Below, in pieces: positions 8,244-15,584 of a DNA stretch of 52,507 bases (its first letter is position 1; the number at the start of each line of letters is the position of its first letter). The translations under genes and the position numbers were made by a program. Where the stretch lies: contig CAJUQB010000026.1 in NCBI GenBank assembly GCA_910588285.1, forward strand, positions 1 through 52,507, given 5' to 3'. This stretch comes from an uncultured Lachnospiraceae bacterium. GTDB lineage: Bacteria; Bacillota; Clostridia; Lachnospirales; Lachnospiraceae. The notes beneath the pieces were generated by a model. The model was given only the letters and a program-made list of their open reading frames with translations, searched no databases and was not told where the DNA came from.

Positions 8244-8828
8244 TTAGGTATAAGTCTTAATGATTTCTTCAGCAATTGTTTGTTTTGTAATACAGCGATC
8301 CATTGCCTGTTTCTCAATATAACGGTGAGCATCGGGTTCGTTCATTTTTAATTCACTGATTAAAATCCATTTTGCTTTGTTGACAAGACGGATTTCTGCC
8401 ATTTTTTCTTGGATAGACAGGGATTTCTTTTCTAATTGCCTCAGTCTCTCCCTGGCGCTTTCCATCCAGCTAAGGGCATGTATCAGGATTGGCTTTGGTG
8501 TTGGCTTCGGCAGGGTGAACACACCGTATGCAACAACCTTTTCGTGAATTCCGGCGTGTATATCGCTTTTTACCAGAAGCAGCACAGCGGCTTGTTTGTT
8601 GGTACAGATGTCAATTGCAAAACGGGTACCGATATCGTCAGGCAAAGGTGCGTTGATGATGACAAAATCAAAAGCTTTTTCGGCGAGTATCCGTTTGGCG
8701 GCGCTGACACTGGCGGCAGCATGAACTGGGGAATATCTTGTTTCGGAGAGCAGGTCGGCAAAGGCAGAGGTGAAACGATCTGTTGCAGACACAATGAGGA
8801 TACTGTAAACCCGTTCTTTTAAACTCAT
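8244..8828 (-). CDS. ANTAR-domain response regulator (RNA-binding antiterminator type)
   Basis: 194 residues. The N-terminal half is a receiver-like fold (ILIVSATDRFTSAFADLL; IINAPLPDDIG in place of the usual phospho-acceptor loop; TLPKPTPKPIL with the conserved lysine-proline), followed by a coiled-coil linker and a C-terminal ANTAR domain (AEIRLVNKAKWILISELKM ... IAEEIIKTY). ANTAR proteins bind RNA stem-loops and stop terminator formation. It is the last gene of the glutamate synthase/glutamine synthetase operon, 28 bases after glnA, with AAGAAGGTG as ribosome site. The usual receiver aspartate is not obvious, so phosphorylation control may be lost. Likely targets are the leader terminators at 13522-13576 and 13686-13748 (inference). 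Confidence 0.85.
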   Translation of the reverse strand: MSLKERVYSILIVSATDRFTSAFADLLSETRYSPVHAAASVSAAKRILAEKAFDFVIINAPLPDDIGTRFAIDICTNKQAAVLLLVKSDIHAGIHEKVVAYGVFTLPKPTPKPILIHALSWMESARERLRQLEKKSLSIQEKMAEIRLVNKAKWILISELKMNEPDAHRYIEKQAMDRCITKQTIAEEIIKTYT

Positions 8829-8856
8829 TTTGCACCTTCTTTTTCTTTGGCTTGAA

Positions 8857-10077
8857 TTATTTATTACAATAGATGTCCAATATAGCGTCCGGTATATATT
8901 TTTTTATAAAATTGCTGTTTGCAGCGGCTGTACAGGCAGATTTATAATTGCCGGGCAGCTGTTTAAAATTGGCAAGGGTATTGGCATCTGCTTGATACAG
9001 ATTGATATCCGCAGGGGCCGGCAGCTCCAGTTTATGCTCAATCCCATCAAGAACGGCATAAATGATCAGGGCGAATACCAGATAAGTATTTGCGGATGGA
9101 TCAGGAGAACGAAGCTCAACACGGCGGTATTCACCGACAGCGGCAGGAATTCTGACAAGCTGGGAACGGTTCTCTCTGGACCAGGAAATATATTTTGGTG
9201 CCTTGCTGCTGCCAAAACGGCGATAGGAATCTTCAGTTGAATTTAAAAATACCGTCATATCAGCAGCTTTATCCAAAATCCCAGCAATCAAAAAATTCAT
9301 ATTGTCCAAATCATCTATATCATAAGATGACTTGACCGATATATTGATATGGAAGCCGTTTCCGGGCCTGTTTTCCAATGGCTTTGGGCTGAAATCAGCG
9401 CAAAGGCCATTCCTGCGGGCGATAGTTTTTACAACCGTTTGGAATGTCATGGCGTTGTCTGCGGCGGTCAGCGGATCAGAATAGCGAAGATCAATTTCAT
9501 TTTGCCCCGGTCCTTCTTCGTGATGTGAGCTTTCCGGCTGTATCCCCATCTGCTCCAGAGTCAGGCATACCTCGCGTCGGATATTTTCACCCTTGTCCTC
9601 AGGAGCAATATCCATATAAGCAGCGTTATCATAGGGTTCTTTGGTTGGATTTCCATTGTCGTCCAGCTCGAACAGGTAAAACTCCTGTTCTGCGCCAAAG
9701 AAAAACTGATATCCGGAGATTTCTGCTTCTTGAATCGCGTTCTTTAAAATAGAACGTGTATCACATTCAAATATTTTTCCATTCGGATAAGTAATGTTAC
9801 AGAACATCCTCACTACGCGTCCTTGCTCCGGTCTCCATGGCAGAGGCATCAGTGTGTCTGATTCAGGATGCAGAAACAGATCGGAATGGTTTTCATCGCC
9901 AAAACCGGCGATTGCGGATGCGTCAATGGCAATGCCATATGCAAAAGCGCGGGAAAGCTCCTGCGGCATAATGGATATGTTTTTCTGCCTGCCGAATACA
10001 TCGCAAAAAGCGAGGCGGATGAATTTCACATCTTCTTCGCATACATATTGGATGACCTCTTCTTTTGAATACTTCAT
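8857..10077 (-). CDS. glnA: Glutamine synthetase, type I, short form
   Basis: 406 residues, making glutamine from glutamate, ammonia and ATP. Family motifs are clear: GAEQEFYLF (metal-binding glutamate), EEGPGQNEI, NRPGNGFHINIS (metal-binding histidine), NRSQLVRIP and RRVELRSPDPSANTYLVFA. It is shorter than the usual 440-470 residues, and the shortening is at the C-terminus, which ends soon after NFIKKYIP; the active-site blocks are all present. It lies 18 bases after the GXGXG subunit of glutamate synthase on the same strand, making a GS-GOGAT operon with the ANTAR gene. Confidence 0.95.
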   Translation of the reverse strand: MKYSKEEVIQYVCEEDVKFIRLAFCDVFGRQKNISIMPQELSRAFAYGIAIDASAIAGFGDENHSDLFLHPESDTLMPLPWRPEQGRVVRMFCNITYPNGKIFECDTRSILKNAIQEAEISGYQFFFGAEQEFYLFELDDNGNPTKEPYDNAAYMDIAPEDKGENIRREVCLTLEQMGIQPESSHHEEGPGQNEIDLRYSDPLTAADNAMTFQTVVKTIARRNGLCADFSPKPLENRPGNGFHINISVKSSYDIDDLDNMNFLIAGILDKAADMTVFLNSTEDSYRRFGSSKAPKYISWSRENRSQLVRIPAAVGEYRRVELRSPDPSANTYLVFALIIYAVLDGIEHKLELPAPADINLYQADANTLANFKQLPGNYKSACTAAANSNFIKKYIPDAILDIYCNK

Positions 10078-10095
10078 AAGCCTACCTACTTTCTT

Positions 10096-10818
10096 TTAAT
10101 TTGCTACATACATCTGTTTGTATGGATTTTTACTGTCCGGTGTGATGACTGTAAAAGGCTCGGATAAAAGCTCGTCTGCAGAATAACCGAAATCTGCGCA
10201 ATATTCGGACAGATACTTCCGGATTTCATCTAACTCCTCTAAGCCCGCACATTTTGCGGTAACCTGTTTGGGGAAAGGAATATTCTCACAGCTGCCCCGC
10301 AGGAACATTTTGCCTCCATGCATTCCGGTACAGGGAAAATTGCCGACAATGCGTTTATTATCTTTGTGAAGTCCAAGGACAATGATCACGCCTCCTGCCT
10401 GATATTCTCCAAGGAAGCTTCCGGCGCATCCGCCAATGATCATAACAGGAATTTTCTCTTTGTAAGCTTTCATATGAATTCCGGCGCGGTATCCTGCGTT
10501 GCCCTGTACGTAGATTTTACCGCCGCGCATGGCATAGCCGGCAGCATCGCCGATATTGCCATGAATCAGAATCTTTCCTTCATTCATGGTATCGCCTACA
10601 GCATCCTGTGCATTCCCGTTTACCGTAATATTGGCATTGTTTAAGTATGCGCCCAGCGCATTGCCCGGGATTCCTTCGATGGTTATATTCTTGTCGGACA
10701 TACCGGCGGCAAGAAACCTCTGGCCGCAGCAGCCTTTGATGGTGTAATCGGTTTCTGCTCTTCGCAATGCTTCATTTAAAGCCCTATAATCTAAATTTGC
10801 AGCATCAATGGTTTGCAT
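10096..10818 (-). CDS. Glutamate synthase, GXGXG (alpha-subunit C-terminal domain) subunit
   Basis: 240 residues made almost entirely of the right-handed beta-helix of glutamate synthase, with repeated G-x-x-(A/V)-G turns (GNALGAYLNNANITVNGNAQ, GKILIHGNIGDAAGYAMRGG). In large GltB proteins this is the last domain; here it is a separate subunit, as in archaeal and some clostridial split enzymes. The frame opens further upstream into the previous gene, but the ATG at 10818 has GGGGAGG 11 bases before it and gives the normal domain start. It is the third gene of the operon and probably holds the FMN/amidotransferase subunits together. Confidence 0.9.
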   Translation of the reverse strand: MQTIDAANLDYRALNEALRRAETDYTIKGCCGQRFLAAGMSDKNITIEGIPGNALGAYLNNANITVNGNAQDAVGDTMNEGKILIHGNIGDAAGYAMRGGKIYVQGNAGYRAGIHMKAYKEKIPVMIIGGCAGSFLGEYQAGGVIIVLGLHKDNKRIVGNFPCTGMHGGKMFLRGSCENIPFPKQVTAKCAGLEELDEIRKYLSEYCADFGYSADELLSEPFTVITPDSKNPYKQMYVAN

Positions 10819-10891
10819 ATTATACCATACCTCCCCAAATTGTTTGTGTTTTTTTTCAAAAAATACTGTAGAAGCATCAAGTTTTTTCCTG

Positions 10892-12397
10892 TTATTCTCC
10901 GGCATGAGAAATATTGAGTATCTCCAATTCCTTTTCCGTTAAGCCGATGCCGCGAAGCATCAGCCGGTTTCCGCGTAAAGCCTCAATGGAGTTGATTCCC
11001 ATACCGCCCATGAATTCTTTTATTTCATGCTTCCATGCGGTCATCAAATGGATCAGCCGTTCGCTGCCTGTCGCCGGATTAAGCCTTTTTACAAGCTCAG
11101 GGCGCTGGGTTGCGATGCCCCAGTTACAGTTACCGCTTTGACAGGTACGGCACAGATGGCAGCCGAGAGCAAGCAGGGCGGCAGTAGCTACATAGCAGGC
11201 ATCTGCACCGAGAGCGACGGCTTTTACTACATCTGCCGCGCTTCGGATGCTGCCGCCGACTACAAGAGACACATTGTTGCGGATCCCCTCATCCCGAAGT
11301 CTCTGATCAACGGCTGCTAGCGCCAGCTCAATTGGGATACCTACATGATCTCTGATTCTGGTAGGCGCGGCTCCGGTACCGCCGCGAAATCCGTCAATGG
11401 CGATAATATCGGCCCCGCTTCGGGCAATACCGCTTGCGATTGCTGCAATGTTGTGTACGGCAGCTACTTTTACAATCACAGGTTTTTTATATTCCGTAGC
11501 TTCTTTTAGAGAGAAGACAAGCTGGCGTAAATCTTCAATGGAATAAATATCATGGTGGGGCGCCGGGGAAATGGCATCCGATCCTTCCGGAATCATACGG
11601 GTCCGGGATATATCGCCTACAATTTTCGCACCGGGAAGGTGTCCTCCGATACCTGGTTTTGCACCTTGTCCTATTTTGATTTCAATGGCTGCGCCGGCTT
11701 CCAGATAATCCGCATGGACGCCAAAACGGCCGGAAGCCACCTGGACGACAGTATTTTTGCCATAGCAGTAAAAATCCTCATGCAGTCCGCCTTCTCCGGT
11801 GTTATATAAAACCCCAAGCTCTGCTGCTGCCTGTGCGAGAGCTCTGTGAGCGTTGTAGCTGATGGAACCATAGCTCATGGCAGAGAACATAACCGGCATA
11901 GACAGCTCCAGCTGCGGAGGCAGTGTGCAGTCTAATTTTCCATCTTCCGTGCGCTGTACTTTCGGTGGTTTCTTTCCAAGATAAACTCTGGTTTCCATGG
12001 GTTCCCGCAATGGATCTATGGAAGGGTTTGTTACCTGTGAAGCATTGATCAGGATTCTGTCCCAGTAAACGGGGAGCGGTTCCGGATTGCCCATGGATGA
12101 CAGAAGAACGCCGCCGCTGTCTGCCTGCTTGTATATTTCTTTTATTGTCTGGGTTGACCAATTGGCATTTTCACGCAGGGTACAGCCGCTTTTTACAATC
12201 TTTAAGGCTCTTGTGGGACAGAGAGAAACACAGCGTTGGCAGTTCACGCATTTTGAATCGTCACATTTCATAATTTTGTGTTTTTCATCGTAGCTGTGGG
12301 CTTCATTCGCACATTGCTGCTCACATACACGGCAGGAAATGCATTTGTTTTCGTTTCTGATTACTTCAAATTCCGGATAAATAAATGTTGCACTCAT
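10892..12397 (-). CDS. Glutamate synthase FMN-domain subunit with N-terminal 2x[4Fe-4S] ferredoxin
   Basis: 501 residues. Two 4Fe-4S motifs lie at C19-C22-C25-C29 and C50-C53-C56-C60, followed by the glutamate synthase central FMN/TIM-barrel domain (MSYGSISYNAHRALAQAA, GEGG, GQGAKPGIGGHLPG, DGFRGGTGAAPT) and a C-terminal cysteine cluster CHLCRTCQSGNC for the 3Fe-4S site. It converts 2-oxoglutarate plus ammonia (delivered from glutamine by the amidotransferase subunit) to glutamate. The ATG overlaps the preceding stop as ATGA. No NADPH-oxidising small subunit is encoded nearby, so the ferredoxin domains are the likely electron entry (inference). Confidence 0.93.
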   Translation of the reverse strand: MSATFIYPEFEVIRNENKCISCRVCEQQCANEAHSYDEKHKIMKCDDSKCVNCQRCVSLCPTRALKIVKSGCTLRENANWSTQTIKEIYKQADSGGVLLSSMGNPEPLPVYWDRILINASQVTNPSIDPLREPMETRVYLGKKPPKVQRTEDGKLDCTLPPQLELSMPVMFSAMSYGSISYNAHRALAQAAAELGVLYNTGEGGLHEDFYCYGKNTVVQVASGRFGVHADYLEAGAAIEIKIGQGAKPGIGGHLPGAKIVGDISRTRMIPEGSDAISPAPHHDIYSIEDLRQLVFSLKEATEYKKPVIVKVAAVHNIAAIASGIARSGADIIAIDGFRGGTGAAPTRIRDHVGIPIELALAAVDQRLRDEGIRNNVSLVVGGSIRSAADVVKAVALGADACYVATAALLALGCHLCRTCQSGNCNWGIATQRPELVKRLNPATGSERLIHLMTAWKHEIKEFMGGMGINSIEALRGNRLMLRGIGLTEKELEILNISHAGE

Positions 12398-13491
12398 AAT
12401 AACGCACCCTCCTTCACTTGAACGATAACAGGCTCACCGCCGGCGGGAGACCATATATTTTCTGCATCAGGCTCTATGGTCCGAATAGCGGCTTCTTCAC
12501 TGGCAATGAATACTTTATCGTCTTTTTCGCCAACTACCATGGAACGGAGCTTCAGACGGTCATTCAGTGCCATCAATCCGCCCTCGAATCCCAAAATGAT
12601 GGAGAAAGGACCGGTAATCAGAAGGCTTGGAAACATAGTTCTAAGGTAAGTATGTTTCTTTTGGTCGTCCAAATCTGTTTTTGCCCCAATGGTACTCCAG
12701 AACGGGGCGGCGATTACACTTGCGGCTTCGCCCAGTGTAAGTCCCTGTACACGGAGCAGATAATCCATGATATAGGTAATGACTTCCGTATCGGTCTGGA
12801 GCGTACACTGATAGCCAAACATCTCGATAAATCGGCGGTTGGCGTCATAGGAAGATATTTCTCCGTTATGTACAACAGAATAGTCAAGCAGTGTAAACGG
12901 ATGCGCGCCTCCCCACCAGCCGGGCGTGTTTGTCGGATAACGGCCATGTGCCGTCCAGGAATATCCTTCGTATTCCTCCAATTTGTAAAAGACACCCACA
13001 TCCTCCGGAAAACCGACCGCCTTGAACGCGCCCATGTTCTTACCGCTGGAAAAGACGTAAGCGCCGGACATTTCGGCGTTGATCCACATAACCGTTTTGG
13101 CGACAAACTCTTTTTCTTCTGACTGCAAAGCTGCAAGAACAGATTTTAAGGGCGCGGCAAAATATCTCCATATGATGGGCTCGTCTGTGATTGCCGGGAT
13201 CTTTCTGGTCGGAATGATTTCCGATTGGACAATTTCAAAGCGTTCTTTTAAGAAAGCTTCGCATTTCTTGCGCGTGTCGCGGGAATCAAAAAACATATGG
13301 AATGCATAAAAATCTTTATATTCAGGGTAAATGCCATAACCGGCAAAACCGCCGCCTAATCCGTTGGAACGGTCATGCATGGGTTTCATGGAATTTGTGA
13401 TCATTTCACCGGACATCTTATTCCCATTTTTGGAAATTGCTGCTGAGATTGCACATCCGGAAGGGATTCTTACCTGGCCTTCGAATTTCAT
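12394..13491 (-). CDS. Glutamate synthase class II glutamine amidotransferase subunit
   Basis: 365 residues with an N-terminal nucleophile fold. The sequence MKFEGQVRIPSGCAISAAIS places the probable catalytic cysteine at residue 13, so a 12-residue leader would need removal. HGRYPTN, VHNGEISSYDANR and QTDTEVITYIMDYLL are the glutaminase-site blocks. It releases ammonia from glutamine for the FMN subunit. It is the first gene of the minus-strand operon, with AAGGAAGGT before the ATG and a long leader that contains a terminator-like hairpin. It overlaps the next gene by four bases. Confidence 0.92.
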   Translation of the reverse strand: MKFEGQVRIPSGCAISAAISKNGNKMSGEMITNSMKPMHDRSNGLGGGFAGYGIYPEYKDFYAFHMFFDSRDTRKKCEAFLKERFEIVQSEIIPTRKIPAITDEPIIWRYFAAPLKSVLAALQSEEKEFVAKTVMWINAEMSGAYVFSSGKNMGAFKAVGFPEDVGVFYKLEEYEGYSWTAHGRYPTNTPGWWGGAHPFTLLDYSVVHNGEISSYDANRRFIEMFGYQCTLQTDTEVITYIMDYLLRVQGLTLGEAASVIAAPFWSTIGAKTDLDDQKKHTYLRTMFPSLLITGPFSIILGFEGGLMALNDRLKLRSMVVGEKDDKVFIASEEAAIRTIEPDAENIWSPAGGEPVIVQVKEGALL

Positions 13492-13521
13492 AAGTCTTCT
13501 ACCTTCCTTTCTCGATAAATC

Positions 13522-13576
13522 AAAAAAGCGTCCACTTTAAAGGCAGATAATATCTGCTCTTAAAATGAACGCCTTT
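13522..13576 (-). terminator. Leader terminator upstream of the glutamate synthase operon
   Basis: On the minus strand GGCGTTCATTTTAA pairs along all 14 positions (three G-U) with TTAAAGTGGACGCT, enclosing an inner hairpin GCAGATA/TATCTGC, and is followed by TTTTTT. It sits after the promoter and about 30 bases before the first start codon, so it would stop transcription before the operon unless prevented. This is an attenuator architecture and fits ANTAR-type antitermination. A canonical pair of six-base ANTAR loops is not evident by eye. Confidence 0.75.
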
Positions 13577-13590
13577 GCTCATATTCTATA

Positions 13591-13619
13591 TTTATACAGC
13601 GGATGATGTGTTTTGTCAA
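13591..13619 (-). promoter_or_regulatory. Promoter of the glutamate synthase operon
   Basis: On the minus strand TTGACA (13619-13614) and TATAAA (13596-13591) are spaced by 17 bases. This is a near-consensus vegetative promoter, divergent from the amt promoter about 30 bases away. Confidence 0.82.
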
Positions 13620-13647
13620 TGTTTTTTTGTACGATAGAAAAAAAGGA

Positions 13648-13676
13648 TTGACAAATGATTTTTATAGGTGTATGAT
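13648..13676 (+). promoter_or_regulatory. Promoter of the amt-pyrG-purF genes
   Basis: TTGACA at 13648-13653 and TATGAT at 13671-13676 are spaced by 17 bases. Transcription would begin near 13683, giving a leader of about 95 bases before the amt start. Confidence 0.83.
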
Positions 13677-13685
13677 CCAACGTGT

Positions 13686-13748
13686 AAAGGCAAGGGAGTC
13701 TTTTGCGGCGCAGGGAAAAGCGCCATGAAAGCCATCCTTGTCTTTTTT
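13686..13748 (+). terminator. Leader terminator upstream of amt
   Basis: AAAGGCAAGG (13686-13695) pairs with CCTTGTCTTT (13736-13745) with a single G-U, enclosing an inner hairpin GGCGC (13707-13711) / GCGCC (13720-13724), and is followed by a run of T to 13748. It lies between promoter and start codon, so it is a probable attenuator. A competing weaker stem (GCAA/TTGC near 13690-13706) could form an antiterminator. Confidence 0.65.
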
Positions 13749-13777
13749 GTGTTCAAATCAGAAGGGAGGAAGAAAAT

Positions 13778-15535
13778 ATGAATGAAGCAATGAAAGAATT
13801 TGTTCAGGAAGCAGTATCCGGCGAAGTGTTCGGGGTCTGGTTTTTAATCGGCGCCGCATTGGTATTCTGGATGCAGGCAGGCTTTGCGATGGTAGAGGCA
13901 GGTTTTACCAGGGCAAAAAATACAGGAAATATCATTATGAAGAACTTGATGGATTTTTGTATTGGAACCGTAGTATTTATACTGATTGGTTTTGGATTGC
14001 TGATGGGAGAAGACTTGTTTGGATTTATCGGAAGGCCAGGATTTGATCTGTTTACGGCATATGCAGAGTTTGATTTTTCCGGCTTTGTATTTAACCTTGT
14101 ATTCTGTGCAACAACGGCAACTATCGTATCCGGTGCAATGGCGGAACGTACAAAATTTCTTTCCTATTGTATTTATTCCGGCGTAATTTCTGCGTTGATC
14201 TATCCGATCGAAGCACACTGGATCTGGGGAGGGGGATGGCTGGCGCAGCTTGGCTTCCATGATTATGCCGGATCTTGTGCAATTCATATGGTAGGCGGTA
14301 TTTCCGCATTGATCGGTGCAAAAATTCTTGGCCCGCGTATCGGAAAGTTTACCAGAGATAAGAGCGGAAAGGTTTTGAAGGTAAATGCATTTCCAGGACA
14401 CAGCATCGCCCTTGGAGCGCTTGGGGTATTTATTCTTTGGCTCGGCTGGTACGGATTTAATGGTGCGGCAGCAACTTCTATTGCACAGCTTGGTTCTATT
14501 TTCCTGACAACAACAGTCGCGCCTGCTGTTGCAACGGTTGTCTGTATGGTCTTTACATGGATCAAATATGGAAAGCCGGATGTTTCCATGTGTCTAAACG
14601 CATCTTTGGCAGGGCTTGTGGCAATCACGGCGCCGTGTGATGTGACGGATGCATTTGGTGCTTCTGTGATTGGAGCAGCTGCAGGTCTTTTCGTCGTGTT
14701 TGGCGTGTGGCTTCTTGACCATGTACTTTATATTGATGATCCGGTGGGAGCAGTTGCAGTCCATTGCATGAATGGAATCTGGGGTACACTGGCAGTTGGA
14801 TTATTTGCTACGGATACGGCTCCCGGATACAGTATTGCCAATGCTTCGGGAGAAACTTTAACTGGTCTGTTTTACGGCGGCGGTTTTGATTTATTAAAGC
14901 TTCAGTTTATCGGCTTTGCCGGTGTCGCAGCATGGACGGCAGTTACTATAACGATTACATTTCTTGTGATCAGAGCAATTGCGGGCCTTCGGGTAGATAG
15001 AGAAGAAGAAATAGCCGGCCTTGATGCGGCAGAACATGGCCTCCCTTCTGCTTACGCGGGTTTTGCAATGCTTCCGGAGTATACGGAAGAGGGAAATGAT
15101 CCTGTGGCGGTATTCGGTGATACTCCGGCTGCGGAAGCAATCCCGGTTAAGAAAGTTCCTGCATTTGAGGAAGGAACTCCGAAGTTTACAAAGATTGAGA
15201 TTGTCTGCAGGGAATCCAGATTAGAAGCATTAAAGAATGCGATGATGAAGCTTGGAATTACCGGCATGACAGTATCTCATGTCTTAGGGTGCGGGATTCA
15301 GAAAGGCAAACCGGAATATTACCGCGGCGTACAGGTCGAGGCGAATCTGTTTCCGAAGGTACAGGTGGATATTGTAGTCAGTGCGGTTCCGGTCCGCAGG
15401 GTGATTGAAACCGCCAAGAAGGTACTCTACACAGGGCATATTGGTGATGGAAAGATCTTTGTTTATGATGTGGAAAATGTGGTAAAAGTAAGAACCGGGG
15501 AAGAAGGCTTTGACGCTCTTCAGGATGTGGAATAG
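13778..15535 (+). CDS. amt: Ammonium transporter fused to a PII signalling domain
   Basis: 585 residues. Residues 1 to about 440 are an Amt/MEP channel with about 11 membrane spans (FWMQAGFAMVEAGFTRAKN, GAMAERTKF, FNGAAATS, VHCMNGIWGTLAVGLFA). After a linker, residues about 469-585 form a PII (GlnB/GlnK) domain (FTKIEIVC ... KPEYYRGVQVEANLFPKVQVDIVV ... TGHIGDGKIFVY ... VRTGEEGFDAL). The usual uridylylated T-loop tyrosine (AEY) is replaced by VQV, so classical uridylylation is unlikely. The start at 13778 has GGGAGGA 6 bases upstream; an earlier in-frame start would fall inside the leader hairpin. The fused PII probably gates ammonium uptake directly. Confidence 0.95.
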   Translation: MNEAMKEFVQEAVSGEVFGVWFLIGAALVFWMQAGFAMVEAGFTRAKNTGNIIMKNLMDFCIGTVVFILIGFGLLMGEDLFGFIGRPGFDLFTAYAEFDFSGFVFNLVFCATTATIVSGAMAERTKFLSYCIYSGVISALIYPIEAHWIWGGGWLAQLGFHDYAGSCAIHMVGGISALIGAKILGPRIGKFTRDKSGKVLKVNAFPGHSIALGALGVFILWLGWYGFNGAAATSIAQLGSIFLTTTVAPAVATVVCMVFTWIKYGKPDVSMCLNASLAGLVAITAPCDVTDAFGASVIGAAAGLFVVFGVWLLDHVLYIDDPVGAVAVHCMNGIWGTLAVGLFATDTAPGYSIANASGETLTGLFYGGGFDLLKLQFIGFAGVAAWTAVTITITFLVIRAIAGLRVDREEEIAGLDAAEHGLPSAYAGFAMLPEYTEEGNDPVAVFGDTPAAEAIPVKKVPAFEEGTPKFTKIEIVCRESRLEALKNAMMKLGITGMTVSHVLGCGIQKGKPEYYRGVQVEANLFPKVQVDIVVSAVPVRRVIETAKKVLYTGHIGDGKIFVYDVENVVKVRTGEEGFDALQDVE

Positions 15536-15584
15536 TGAGTGGTCCCATAGCAGAGCCTGACAAGATGGATTTTAAGGAAGCGAA

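Noticed and set aside
13686..13748. Canonical ANTAR target of two hairpins with six-base A..G loops
   Set aside because: Loop sizes found by eye are 7-8 bases or odd-numbered; only the terminator stem itself is well supported.
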